From positions 57,177-115,630 of the forward strand of contig NZ_MPOH02000022.1 in NCBI RefSeq assembly GCF_001896135.2: 58,454 bases of DNA, in the 5' to 3' direction. Positions 36,013-44,428 of this stretch are shown in pieces (positions within the stretch are counted from its first letter, which is position 1; each line of letters opens with the position of its first letter). The notes under the pieces are model-generated. The model worked only from the letters and a program-made list of their open reading frames with translations. It was not told the DNA's origin and did not search any database. The DNA comes from Streptomyces phaeoluteigriseus (lineage in GTDB: Bacteria > Actinomycetota > Actinomycetes > Streptomycetales > Streptomycetaceae). The position numbers and the translations under genes are program-made.

Positions 36013-36397
36013 CGTGGCTGCTCCCGCCTCCGTACGGCGCGGCGCCGTCTCGGTCCGGAGCCGCGCGTACGACGAAGCGCAGCGGCCGCCCCCGACCAGA
36101 GGGCGGCCGACCATGAAGGCCCGACCACGGTCACGGGGCGACAACACAGGCCCCGACAACCGCTCCTCGCCGACACCGAACCCCGGCCCGGGCACATGCG
36201 CCTGATCAGCAGACCTGAGTCTGCGACGGGGTCGTCGGTGAGGGGAGCGGGGCGGACGACGGCGGGCTCGGCCGGGGATCGCTGCCGTGGTCTTCTTGCT
36301 GGCCATGGCAAGGAAGGGCACCAGACCTCGCTGCGCGGAATGACTGCTGCGGGAGCGGCCGTCCGCGTTGTCGGAGGCGGCCCCTAGGCTGCCGCCC
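36013..36397. other. Gap between replication-relaxation piece and DUF1877 gene
   Basis: No gene recognised. On the minus strand, directly upstream of the replication-relaxation start, GRAFMVGRPLVGGGRC near 36110 may be the tail of a lost upstream gene. Confidence 0.3.
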
Positions 36398-36892
36398 ATG
36401 AGTATGAACGGGGAGTACCTGCGCGTTACGCCTGCGGAACTGGATCGGGCTCTCACCGATCCGGAATGGGCGTGGGATCTGGCTGCCGCGATTGAGGACG
36501 TGCAGGTGAGCGATCCCGCGCCGACCGGGGCGCGGCACTTCACCACGCACCAGACGTGGCACATGCTCGGGTTCCTCCTGCAACGCTCGGACTTCCCCGT
36601 CGATATCGTCCATGGCGAGGAAACCCTCGCCGCCGACCATTGGGGCTACGGACCGCCGCGATACCTGCCCCCGGACCGGGTGCGGCTGGCCGCTGGCGCC
36701 CTGCACCGGACCACGTATGACCAGCTCATCCAGGGTGTCGATCCCTGCGAACTCTCCAAGGCGGAGATCTATCCCGGTATCTGGGACTCGCCGGCCTCAT
36801 TGGAGTGGGCCGGCGACCTGTTCACGCCCCTGACCGAGTTCTTCGGGGGTGCCGCGTCCACCGGTGACGCGATGCTGCTCTGGATCGACTGA
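36398..36892 (+). CDS. DUF1877 (YfbM-like) protein
   Basis: A 164-residue protein opening MSMNGEYLRVTPAELDRALT, then TTHQTWHMLGFLLQRSDFP and GYGPPRYLPPDRVRLAAGAL, the ordered landmarks of DUF1877/YfbM. The family is small, cytoplasmic and of unknown function, and is sometimes found near toxin-immunity or contact-dependent loci. Intact start and stop; no close partner here. Confidence 0.85.
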   Translation: MSMNGEYLRVTPAELDRALTDPEWAWDLAAAIEDVQVSDPAPTGARHFTTHQTWHMLGFLLQRSDFPVDIVHGEETLAADHWGYGPPRYLPPDRVRLAAGALHRTTYDQLIQGVDPCELSKAEIYPGIWDSPASLEWAGDLFTPLTEFFGGAASTGDAMLLWID

Positions 36893-37069
36893 TCAACTGC
36901 TGAGGATGGTCCGGACGTGCTTGTCGGTACAGGGTGATCGGCAGCATCGCGCTGCTGGAGTCGACGTTCGCGTGCGAGCACGTGACGGGGTCGGGCGGGG
37001 GGTCGTTGGCTGCTGTTCGCCCTCTGTCGTTTCACCGCGCCGTCTACCGGATTCGTCGGGCGGTGGCGG

Positions 37070-37584
37070 TCGGTACAGCTCTGGGCTGAGCAGCCCGTAC
37101 ACCAGGTCCGCGGCGCGTGGGCGGTGTCGAAGTCGGCGCGGGCGTCGGGCTTGGAGGTCAGCGCCTCGCTGCGGCGTGCTGGACGGTGCGGCGCGGGTCG
37201 GGCCCGAGGCGGGGCCGGCGGGCCACTGCGCGGCGGTCTCCGGGTCCGTGGCCGCCGCAGCGGTGATCAGCGACATGATCGGCGCGACACGGCCGAGGAT
37301 GTCACGCACGCCCCGCACGTGAGCGCGCAGTTGCCCGGCCGCGGTTGGCTCGGCGCACGCGGCGCCGAACCAGTTGCGGTCCATCGTGGCGACCGGTTCA
37401 GCGTCGCCCGTGATGGACATGTCGACGACGTCCTTGAACAAGGCACGCTTGTTACGGAACGCGAAGTGCCGACGAACAGGTCCCGCGCGCCGTGAGGATC
37501 TTCTCGCGGGGTGTGCCGCGAACGCTCGGCCCGCTTGTCGGGGCCCTTGACGTTCTGTCCGTCGGGTCCCTTGACCGCACCCAT
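37070..37584 (-). pseudogene. TetR-family regulator with deleted DNA-binding helix
   Basis: From ATG 37584 the minus strand gives KRAERSRHTPRE, KILTA and ARDLFV across small frame changes, then jumps directly to FRNKRALFKDVVDMSITGD, MDRNWFGAACAEPTAAGQL, RAHVRGVRDILGRVAPIMSL and AADLVYGLLSPELYR. The segment between ARDLFV and the end of the helix-turn-helix (about 30-35 residues) is missing, so it cannot bind DNA as a normal TetR. A matching dyad still lies in front of it. Confidence 0.75.
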
Positions 37585-37601
37585 GCCTGGAGTCTATCTC
37601 T

Positions 37602-37627
37602 AGAGTTGCTCACTAGAGTGAGACTCT
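37602..37627. promoter_or_regulatory. TetR-type operator dyad
   Basis: CTCACTAGAGTGAG (37609-37622) is a perfect palindrome with a 2-base centre, flanked by AGAGT and ACTCT. It lies between the divergent TetR remnant and the methyltransferase gene. Confidence 0.65.
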
Positions 37628-37647
37628 AATTTCCTGGAGGGATAGCG

Positions 37648-38274
37648 ATGAGCGAGACTCGGACGGCTGCGGAACTCGACCAAGAGGCGGCTGCGCGCCG
37701 CGCGTTGGAGGACTTCTACCGGGACGGCAAGCCGCCGTGGGACAGCGGCATCACGCCGCCCGAGCTCGTAGCTCTGATCGAGGGGCCCGACGCGCTGATG
37801 CCGGGCCAGGTCCTCGAACTCGGCTGCGGTACCGGGACCAACGCGGTGTACCTGGCCCGGCACGGCTGGCGGGTGGCGGCCGTCGACCTGGTCGACCGCG
37901 CGGTTCGGCAGGCGAGGGAGAAGGCAGCCGCGGCCGAAGCGGACGTCACGGTGCTGTGCGGGGACGCCACCCGACTCGACGAGGTGGGCGTGCCCGGCCC
38001 GTACGACCTGTTCTTCGACCTGAGCTGCTACTGCGGGATTCCACCGCACCGCCGCGACGCCTACGCCGCCGGCCTCACCAAGCGCGCCGCCCCCGGCGCA
38101 CGATTGCTGATGTTCGGGTACGGGCCCGGGGCGTTTGACGACACGTGGTCCGGCGTCACTGCGGACGAACTCAGCGCCAGGTTCGCCGGGTGGCAGCTGG
38201 CCGACGTGACGCCCGGCACGAACCCGGTCCCGACGTTCTGGTTCACACTGCACCGCGCCGCTGCGGCGGAGTGA
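37648..38274 (+). CDS. Class I SAM-dependent methyltransferase, TetR neighbour
   Basis: The 208-residue enzyme has the SAM loop VLELGCGTGTNAVYLARHGW, the acidic site VAAVDLVDRAVRQARE, and FDLSCYCGIPPHRRDAYAAG as motif II. The opening DFYRDGKPPWDSGITPPELV resembles thiopurine/tellurite-type methyltransferases (Methyltransf_25). A GGAGGG site precedes the ATG. Its only likely regulator, the divergent TetR gene, has lost its DNA-binding helix, so expression may be constitutive. Confidence 0.9.
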   Translation: MSETRTAAELDQEAAARRALEDFYRDGKPPWDSGITPPELVALIEGPDALMPGQVLELGCGTGTNAVYLARHGWRVAAVDLVDRAVRQAREKAAAAEADVTVLCGDATRLDEVGVPGPYDLFFDLSCYCGIPPHRRDAYAAGLTKRAAPGARLLMFGYGPGAFDDTWSGVTADELSARFAGWQLADVTPGTNPVPTFWFTLHRAAAAE

Positions 38275-38659
38275 GCTCAGTCGCACCGGGCGGCTTCGCG
38301 CCGCGGACGACGCGCGCGGTCGTTCTCATGAATGTTCGTCTGTGAGAGTTCTGCGGCAGCCCTGGATTGATCACGCTCCGGCCGTGGCGAGGGCGCAGAC
38401 GCGGTTCTCGTACTCCCGGCGGGCCTTGCGATGGGCCGGGACGCCCTGGGCACCGCCGAGGGGCCGGCAGTGGGCCAGGAGCTGGCGGTGGACCGCAGGG
38501 GTGGTGCTGCCGCGCAGCGTGTGGCCCTGGCCGCGCCGTACGGTCACGCCGTGGTCGAGGAGCACCACGGCGGCGCCCGCAGGGGGTCTGTCACTTCCCT
38601 GTGGTGGCCGACCGGGCCTGCGTCACGGTCGCCGCACGTCAGCGAGCATCGTGAATGCC
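38275..38659. other. Gap without a firm gene
   Basis: A minus-strand frame near 38560-38375 reads VLLDHGVTVRRGQGHTLRG, perhaps coding in the past; not recognised. Confidence 0.3.
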
Positions 38660-38805
38660 ACCGTCGTTCATGCACGGTGTAGCCGGTATCGGGCAGGATT
38701 TCGGCAACCGCCCGTTCGCCGGCCAGCTTGCTGCGGCCGTACGCGTTGACCGGACTGGTCGGGGCCGGCTCGGAGTACGGCTCGGTGCCGTCTCCCGGCC
38801 AGGAC
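38660..38805 (-). pseudogene. RmlD-like reductase fragment
   Basis: About 48 residues: GDGTEPYSEPAPTSPVNAYG then RSKLAGERAVAEILPDTGY. The YGRSKLAGE segment is the Tyr-x3-Lys catalytic site of dTDP-4-dehydrorhamnose reductase. Nothing else of the gene is left on either side. Confidence 0.65.
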
Positions 38806-38843
38806 CCGAGCAGAAGGCGAGCTGCTTGTTGGCGTCCGGCCGG

Positions 38844-39394
38844 ATGCAGGACGGCGAGTGGCAAGCCGTGAACGCCGTCGTCGCTGGTGGACCGACACTG
38901 GTACGGGCGGCCCTGACCCACGTCATCGGCAGCCACCCGGTCCTGTCGGTGACAGGACAGGCGGCGGACCCCGAACAGCTGCGGGAGCTGCTGTCGTCCA
39001 TCGACACGGACCGCTGCTGGACCGGTCGCTCCGGGACACCGGCGCGGAGTTCGACGCGCTGGTGCGCCGGACGGCAACACGGGCCCAAGCTGTGGTCCTC
39101 GGCGCCCGCCGGACCGATGAGATCGAGCCGCACCTGGCAGCCGGTGCCACCGGAGTCCTGACCGACGACATCACAGCCGGGCAGCTCGTCGAAGCCCTGC
39201 GGACAGTCGCCGCCGGTGGCCTCGTCATGGTTCTGGGCGCCCGTCCCAAGCCCTCCGGACCTCCGCGACGTGCCTACGACGACTCGGCGATCCCGGGGCT
39301 GTCGCCCAGGGAACGGGAGATCCTCACCCTCCTGGCCCGGGGCCGGGACACCGCTGCCATCGCCGTAGCCCTGGGCTTGAGCCCGAACCCATAG
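38844..39394 (+). pseudogene. LuxR-type response regulator, frameshifted and truncated
   Basis: The receiver-like region NAVVAGGPTLVRAALTHVIG is followed, after a break near 39011 repaired by one C, by DPLLDRSLRD-like sequence, AQAVVLGARRTDEIEPHLAA and VLTDDITAGQLVEALRTVA. The output domain starts LSPREREILTLLARGRDTAA but stops after ALGLSPNP, before the recognition helix (usually NTVKNH). The regulator cannot bind DNA as it stands. Confidence 0.7.
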
Positions 39395-39896
39395 GGGCAC
39401 CGACGGAATGTGCTGGGCGGTCCTACGCCGCGAGCCTGAAGTTCGTTTACCGAGGCCACGGTGATCGTTTCCCACCACTTGGGCGACGGCCTGCCGGCTC
39501 AGGCTTCACCAACGTGCCCAAGAATCCAGCAGCGATCGGCATATATGCCTTACGCCAGACTCGTCGACCACATGTCTTCGGTCTGTGCACAACGCCGTCT
39601 ACTTTGTCGGCAGCGGAGAGCTGTGCCCCTGGCCGCGATGGCCCGTAACCGAGCCCCGCACCGCGCACAGAGGCGGTATCGCCGAGCACAATGCGAAGGA
39701 ACCCCTCCCGCAGTACCTCAAGCCCGGTCCGGCTGTAAGCGCTTGGCGGTCGATCCCCTTCCGTTCGCATCGCGAGGACCGGAATGAGGTGTTCTGGTGG
39801 CACGGAGTGGGGAATGGCCAGAATACTGGGTCCGGGGGCCCTGGCTTGGTGTGCCTTTCCGCTCGCGCGCGGGTCGCCCGGAGGGGAGGGGAACTC
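39395..39896. other. Region upstream of the STAND cassette
   Basis: Five hundred bp without a recognised gene, ending in a purine-rich ribosome site (GGAGGGGAGGGG). Presumed promoter of the cassette. Confidence 0.35.
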
Positions 39897-41789
39897 GTGT
39901 CGGAGGAGCCTGGGGGCGGCGAGCCTGTGCAGGAAGACGCCGGGGATTCGGTCGGCCACGATGCCGCGTCGACCTCTGACGCGGACGCGCCGGACCGGGC
40001 GGCGGTGGGGACGCCGACAGCCGGGCCGGGTGAGATCGGATCAACTCCGGGCCGTGGATTACGGCCGTCCGAGGTGTCGGCAGCCACAGCGGCGGAGTCC
40101 GAAGTGGCCGCTGAGCTGGACGGGCATGTGGCGCGAGAGGCAGCGGGCAGCGGATCGGTGGCCGTGGGGGGCGACCTCACGGGGTCGCAGGTGGGCATCG
40201 GCGGCAAAGTGGTGCAGATCCAGGCGGACGGATTCGCGACCGTGCTGTTCATGGACGGCGCCGAGATGGGCCGTGCGGAGCGCCGCCCGCTGGCCCGTAC
40301 TGTGCAGGCTCGCAGGTCGCTCAGTGCGCTCGGCCGTGAGCGGGAACTCGCCCGTCTGGCCGACGCGGTGGACGCGGCTGAACCGGTGCAGGTGTACGGG
40401 CCGTCCGGGATCGGGAAGACCACGCTGTTGCTGCACGCCACGGGCCGAGGCACACTCGGCACGGCGACGGCCGCCGTCGAGGGCACCGTGCTGCTCTCCG
40501 CACGCGGCCTCCCGGTGGAAGAGGTGCTCCAGGAGATCTTCCTCGCCACCTACCAGGTCACCGGCCTCCATCTGCCGGCGCAGGCACAGCGCCGCAGTCT
40601 GCTCGCCGCCCTGCGTGTTCTGGTGGTGATCGACGATCTCGACTGCTCTGCTGACGAGTTGGCCGATCTCGTGCACGCGCTGCCCCACTGCGTCGTCGTC
40701 ACCGCGTCCGGGCGGATGAGCCTCACCGGTGGCTGCACTATCGGCCTGCGGGGCCTGCCATGGCCCGCGGCGCTGACGCTCTTCCAGGACGCCCTCGGCC
40801 GACCGCTCACCGCGGAGGAATCCGCGCAGGCGGAGCGGGCCTGGCAGTCGACGGACGGTCACCCGGGACGCCTCGGCCTGGTCGCCGCGTATCTGCGAGA
40901 GGCCGCCGAACACGGCTTCCCGCCGGAAGTACCGCCGGCGGACGGACTGCCGCTGCTGGTTCCCAAACTGATGGCCTGGATCAGCTCCGCAGCGGCGGGA
41001 CTGCTGCGGCAACTAGCCGTGGCAGGCGACTCTGAGTGGAGCACTGCCCTGGTCGAGGCGTTGCCGGGCGGCACTGCCGCGGACGTGGAAGAACTGGTCC
41101 GCGCGAGACTGCTGGTCCGCACCGAGGCGCGGCTGCGCCTGGCGGAGGGCGTCGCCACAGCACTGGAGGAGAACCAGGACGACTCCCGCCTGCCCGCCGT
41201 GGCGGGAGCCGTTGCCGACTGGCTGGCCCGCGCCGAGCCCGCCGACGCCGCGGATGAGGTGGAAGTCGTGACAGCGCTGGTGCAGCGGGCGGCCGACGCG
41301 GGTCTGGACACCTTGGTTGCCCGCCTGGCCCGCGCAGGCGCCCCGCGCCTGATGCTCGGGCTGCGCTGGCGGGCGTGGGGGCGACTGCTCGACGCGGGCC
41401 TGCATGCAGCCAAGCGCTCCAGGCTGCGCGACGATGAGGCGTACTTCACCCACGAGTCGGGTATCCGAGCCCTCTGCCTGGGAGACGTGGCCAAGGCGAC
41501 TGCGCTACTCTCGGCCGCCGCCGCGCTCGGGGTGAGAGGCGGGGAGGCGCTGCGTGAGCTGCTGAACGATTCCCCTCCTCCTCCGGATCCAGGCACCATG
41601 ACGGCCCAGCAGCCGGCCGCGCCGCCCTCCTCAGCACCGGCCGGTCCATGGCATCACGGCCTGCTCACCGGCAAGGCCCTGCTGGCAGCGGCGGCCGCGG
41701 TCGCTGTGGCGGCGTTCGGCCTCACCGCGGCCTTCGGCGGAGCAGGCACGCCGGAAGCGGGGCCCTCGTCGTCCGCCAGCAGCCGGTGA
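39897..41789 (+). CDS. Membrane-anchored STAND-type NTPase
   Basis: The 630-residue protein (GTG after GGAGGGGAGGGG) has an acidic low-complexity N-terminus (1-80), a glycine-rich motif SVAVGGDLTGSQVGIGG (87-103), then a P-loop module LGRERELARLADAV, GPSGIGKTTLLLHA (168-181) and Walker B VLVVIDDLD (241-249). The winged-helix/TPR-like helical region follows (about 250-560), with GLRGLPWPAALTLFQ matching the GL-x-L-x-x-A motif of NB-ARC/STAND proteins. A single membrane helix, KALLAAAAAVAVAAFGLTA, ends the protein. STAND proteins act as ligand-triggered switches in signalling and anti-phage defence. Next gene starts inside its stop. Confidence 0.8.
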   Translation: MSEEPGGGEPVQEDAGDSVGHDAASTSDADAPDRAAVGTPTAGPGEIGSTPGRGLRPSEVSAATAAESEVAAELDGHVAREAAGSGSVAVGGDLTGSQVGIGGKVVQIQADGFATVLFMDGAEMGRAERRPLARTVQARRSLSALGRERELARLADAVDAAEPVQVYGPSGIGKTTLLLHATGRGTLGTATAAVEGTVLLSARGLPVEEVLQEIFLATYQVTGLHLPAQAQRRSLLAALRVLVVIDDLDCSADELADLVHALPHCVVVTASGRMSLTGGCTIGLRGLPWPAALTLFQDALGRPLTAEESAQAERAWQSTDGHPGRLGLVAAYLREAAEHGFPPEVPPADGLPLLVPKLMAWISSAAAGLLRQLAVAGDSEWSTALVEALPGGTAADVEELVRARLLVRTEARLRLAEGVATALEENQDDSRLPAVAGAVADWLARAEPADAADEVEVVTALVQRAADAGLDTLVARLARAGAPRLMLGLRWRAWGRLLDAGLHAAKRSRLRDDEAYFTHESGIRALCLGDVAKATALLSAAAALGVRGGEALRELLNDSPPPPDPGTMTAQQPAAPPSSAPAGPWHHGLLTGKALLAAAAAVAVAAFGLTAAFGGAGTPEAGPSSSASSR

Positions 41790-42736
41790 TGGACGAGTCC
41801 ACGCTGTCGAATCCGCCCGCGACCTCGGGAGGTACGGCGTCAGACAGTACGAGCTCCGGCGGTGCCGGCGGCGGTCGAGGAGACGACGGAGGAGGCGAAC
41901 GGAGTCCTTCCTCAGAAGCGACGGATCCGTGGAAGGACTTCCCCTTCGGAAGTCGGCACATCGGCGAGACAGCGTGTGCGGACGGCTTCTGCCACCAGAT
42001 CACCGGCGCCCTCGTCAACCGCGACGCCAAAGGCGGCCCGCAACTGCTTGTCACCTCTCGGGTGCGCAACGACCTCGTCGGGCCGAGGAGCCGACGGCTG
42101 GAATACCTGCCTGTCCTGCTGCAGGGCGGCACGCGGACCCCCTCCAGCACGGACACCACCTCGGTGGGCGCGGACTGGAGGGAGGCGACCTTCACGTTCC
42201 CGCTGTACCAGGGCTTCCGCTGGGAGGATGCCAGGCTGGAGTTCCCCGGGTACGCGGAGGACGCCACCACGGTTCCGCTCGTCCCCGGCATACGCGGTGG
42301 ACCACTGGTGGCGCACATCCCCTACGGCGTGGTCGGCCGCGGCGTGCTGCGCAACAAGTGGATGGAACTGAACATGATCGGCGGCCAGTACCGCAGCGAT
42401 GTCGCTCTCGACGCCCCGAACAATGTGGCACCGAAGCTGCGTTCGGGCCGGGCAAGTCTCCTGATCACCTTCACCGTGAAGATCCTTGACGCCCCGCCCG
42501 GAGGCGTCGGCCTCAGACCTCAGGACTTCGATGTGGTCCAGCCCGACGGGACACGTCTGCCCTTCGAGGTCGGAACGGACTTCGGCGGGTTCGTCACCGG
42601 CCTGAATCCAGGGCAGCAGTACATCGCTGTTCAGGTGACTCCCGCGACGGGGCCCTACACCGTCATATTCACCTACGCCACCCAGGGCCTCCCCGGCGGC
42701 CCCGAAGAATCCGTCACATTCACAGTGGGGAACTGA
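41789..42736 (+). CDS. Unknown beta-rich protein coupled to the STAND NTPase
   Basis: The 315-residue product starts with a Ser/Gly/Asp-rich linker (STSSGGAGGGRGDDGGGE) and then a probable beta-sandwich: HIGETACADGFCHQITGALV, EATFTFPLYQGFRWEDARLE, LLITFTVKILDAPPGG, YIAVQVTPATGPYTVIFTYA. Two cysteines (CADGFC) could form a disulfide. There is no signal peptide. ATG (or the overlapping GTG 41786) sits in the STAND gene's stop codon. The linker at its start continues the Ser-rich tail after the STAND membrane helix, so one missing base may have split a single protein. Family not recognised. Confidence 0.7.
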   Translation: MDESTLSNPPATSGGTASDSTSSGGAGGGRGDDGGGERSPSSEATDPWKDFPFGSRHIGETACADGFCHQITGALVNRDAKGGPQLLVTSRVRNDLVGPRSRRLEYLPVLLQGGTRTPSSTDTTSVGADWREATFTFPLYQGFRWEDARLEFPGYAEDATTVPLVPGIRGGPLVAHIPYGVVGRGVLRNKWMELNMIGGQYRSDVALDAPNNVAPKLRSGRASLLITFTVKILDAPPGGVGLRPQDFDVVQPDGTRLPFEVGTDFGGFVTGLNPGQQYIAVQVTPATGPYTVIFTYATQGLPGGPEESVTFTVGN

Positions 42737-42738
42737 CC

Positions 42739-43143
42739 TTGACACAGCAACCGCCCACGGGAGACCACTTCAGCATAAGCATCGGCGGCGCGGTCACCGG
42801 CTCCCAGGTCGGAGCCGGCCACACCGTCGAGCAGCACCAGGAGAACCACACCACCCACCACTCCGACCTGCACAAAGCCCTTACCAACCTGCGGGGCGAG
42901 ATCGCCGCCCTCGCAGAAGGCGGCAACCGCGCCGAGGCGGACGCGCTCCTCGACGAACTGCAGTCCGAGGCCGACGCTGGCCGCCCCGTCCAAGGTATCG
43001 GCGCCCGCTTGCGTCAATGGATTGCCGCACACACTCCCGGTCTCCTGGAGACCGTCACCACCGTTGTCGTGCCGCTTGCCGTCCAAGCTGCCGCGGCGGC
43101 AGCCAGCGGCGCGGTTACCGACGCGCTGCCCCCCGGAAACTGA
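42739..43143 (+). CDS. Small protein sharing the GG-x-x-TGSQVG motif
   Basis: The 134-residue protein starts at TTG two bases after the previous stop. Residues 10-26 read FSISIGGAVTGSQVGAG, nearly the motif seen in the STAND NTPase, followed by a His/Gln-rich stretch (EQHQENHTTHHSDLHK), an amphipathic helix region (ALTNLRGEIAALAEGGNRAE) and a hydrophobic C-terminus (TVTTVVVPLAVQAAAAAASG) that may touch the membrane. Such glycine-rich beta segments often mediate homotypic assembly in STAND systems; here it may be adaptor, effector or brake. Family not recognised. Confidence 0.65.
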   Translation: MTQQPPTGDHFSISIGGAVTGSQVGAGHTVEQHQENHTTHHSDLHKALTNLRGEIAALAEGGNRAEADALLDELQSEADAGRPVQGIGARLRQWIAAHTPGLLETVTTVVVPLAVQAAAAAASGAVTDALPPGN

Positions 43144-43156
43144 TGATCTCGGGTGT

Positions 43157-43178
43157 GCCGAAGCCCGATAGTTGTCAC
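43157..43178. repeat. Left 22-bp inverted repeat flanking the kinase gene
   Basis: GCCGAAGCCCGATAGTTGTC plus AC, matching 21 of 22 bases of the complement at 44404-44425. A second, inner pair (GCTTGTCACC near 43207 and GGTGACAACAAGC near 44384) is nested inside. Confidence 0.65.
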
Positions 43179-43443
43179 TGGCAGAGCCGGATGACGTGCC
43201 GATGGGGTCGATCGAGGCAGTCTGCTTGTCACCAGTGAGGCATGTGGCTTGCACACCTGCGCGTTCAGCAGCCCTTCTGTCGCCAGTGGCAGAGATCGGG
43301 GGCCGCTACTTGCGGCGGTTTCACAACGCGACGGCCGGTGTCCGCACTGGCTTCGAGATGACTGGTGCGCCGCGACGGCAGGCTGTCCGTCGACCTTCGG
43401 TAGGTTGCGGCGTGAACCTGATCCCCTGCGAAGGAGGCCCGAT

Positions 43444-44387
43444 GTGAGCACGTTAGAACCAGACGAGGTCCCGCATCACCTGACGGCGTCGTACGCCACG
43501 GGCTTCGGTGAGGAGGGGAGAGCCTGGATCGCCGGGCTGCCGACTCTCGCGGCGAACATGCTGGAACGTTGGGTTCTGGAACGGGACGGGACTGCAAGAG
43601 CCGGAGAAGCCTCACTGGTACTGCCGGTGCTGTGCCCCGACGGTACGCCCGCGGTCCTCAGACTCCAGATGCCCAGACAGGAGACCACCGCCGCACTGAT
43701 CGGCCTGCGTACCTGGAACGGCAGGGGGATGGTCCGACTGCTCGATCACGACCCATGAGCAGCAGCATGCTCCTGGAGCGCCTGGACGGAGCCCGCACGC
43801 TGGCCTCGATCAACGACGACGACGTGGCGATGAGCACCCTGGCCGAGCTTCACACGCGGCTGGTCGCAGTCCCCGCGCCGCAGGGACTACGCAGTCTCGG
43901 CGACATCGCCTCCGAGATGCTGGAGCAGGTCCCACAGGCACTCAAGAGGCTGGCCGACCCGGCCGACCGCCGGCTCCTGCGGAGCTGGGCATCTGCGGTG
44001 GCTGAACTGGCCGGTGAGCCCGGGGACAGGATGCTGCACTGGGATCTGCACTACGGCAACGTTCTCGCCGCCCGGCGCGAGCCGTGGGTCGCCATCGATC
44101 CCGAGCCGCTCGCCGGCGACCCGGGATTCGATCTGTGGCCCGCCCTGGACAGCAGGTGGGACGACGTCGTTGCGAAGGGCGACACCCTGCGCATCGTGCG
44201 GCGCCGCTTCGACCTGCTCACCGATGTCCTCGGCCTGGACCGCGCACGCGCGACCGGCTGGACCCTGGGGCGGCTGCTGCAGAACTCGCTCTGGGACATC
44301 GACGACGGCGAGTGCCGACTCGCTCGATCCTCCGTCGCGATCGCGGAATCGCTGCTCAACCGGTGCCCTCCGCCCAACGGCAGGTGA
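43444..44387 (+). pseudogene. Aminoglycoside/hydroxyurea phosphotransferase, one frameshift
   Basis: GTG 43444 follows AAGGAGG. The N-lobe reads VPHHLTASYATGFGEEGRAW, LVLPVLCPDGTPAVLRLQMP and ends GRGMVRLLDHDP; after a C-run at 43752 the frame changes to SSSMLLERLDGARTLASIND and the catalytic lobe MLHWDLHYGNVLAA (Brenner motif H-x-D-x4-N) and AIDPEPLAGDPGFDLW. This is the PF04655 kinase family (streptomycin 6-kinase, hydroxyurea kinase). One extra C fuses both parts into about 314 residues. The gene stands alone between inverted repeats. Confidence 0.85.
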
Positions 44388-44403
44388 CAACAAGCCTGCC
44401 TAG

Positions 44404-44425
44404 GTGACAACTATCGTGCTTCGGC
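44404..44425. repeat. Right 22-bp inverted repeat flanking the kinase gene
   Basis: GTGACAACTATCGTGCTTCG plus GC, the mirror of 43157-43178 with one mismatch. It ends where the truncated epimerase frame begins. Confidence 0.65.
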
Positions 44426-44428
44426 TCA

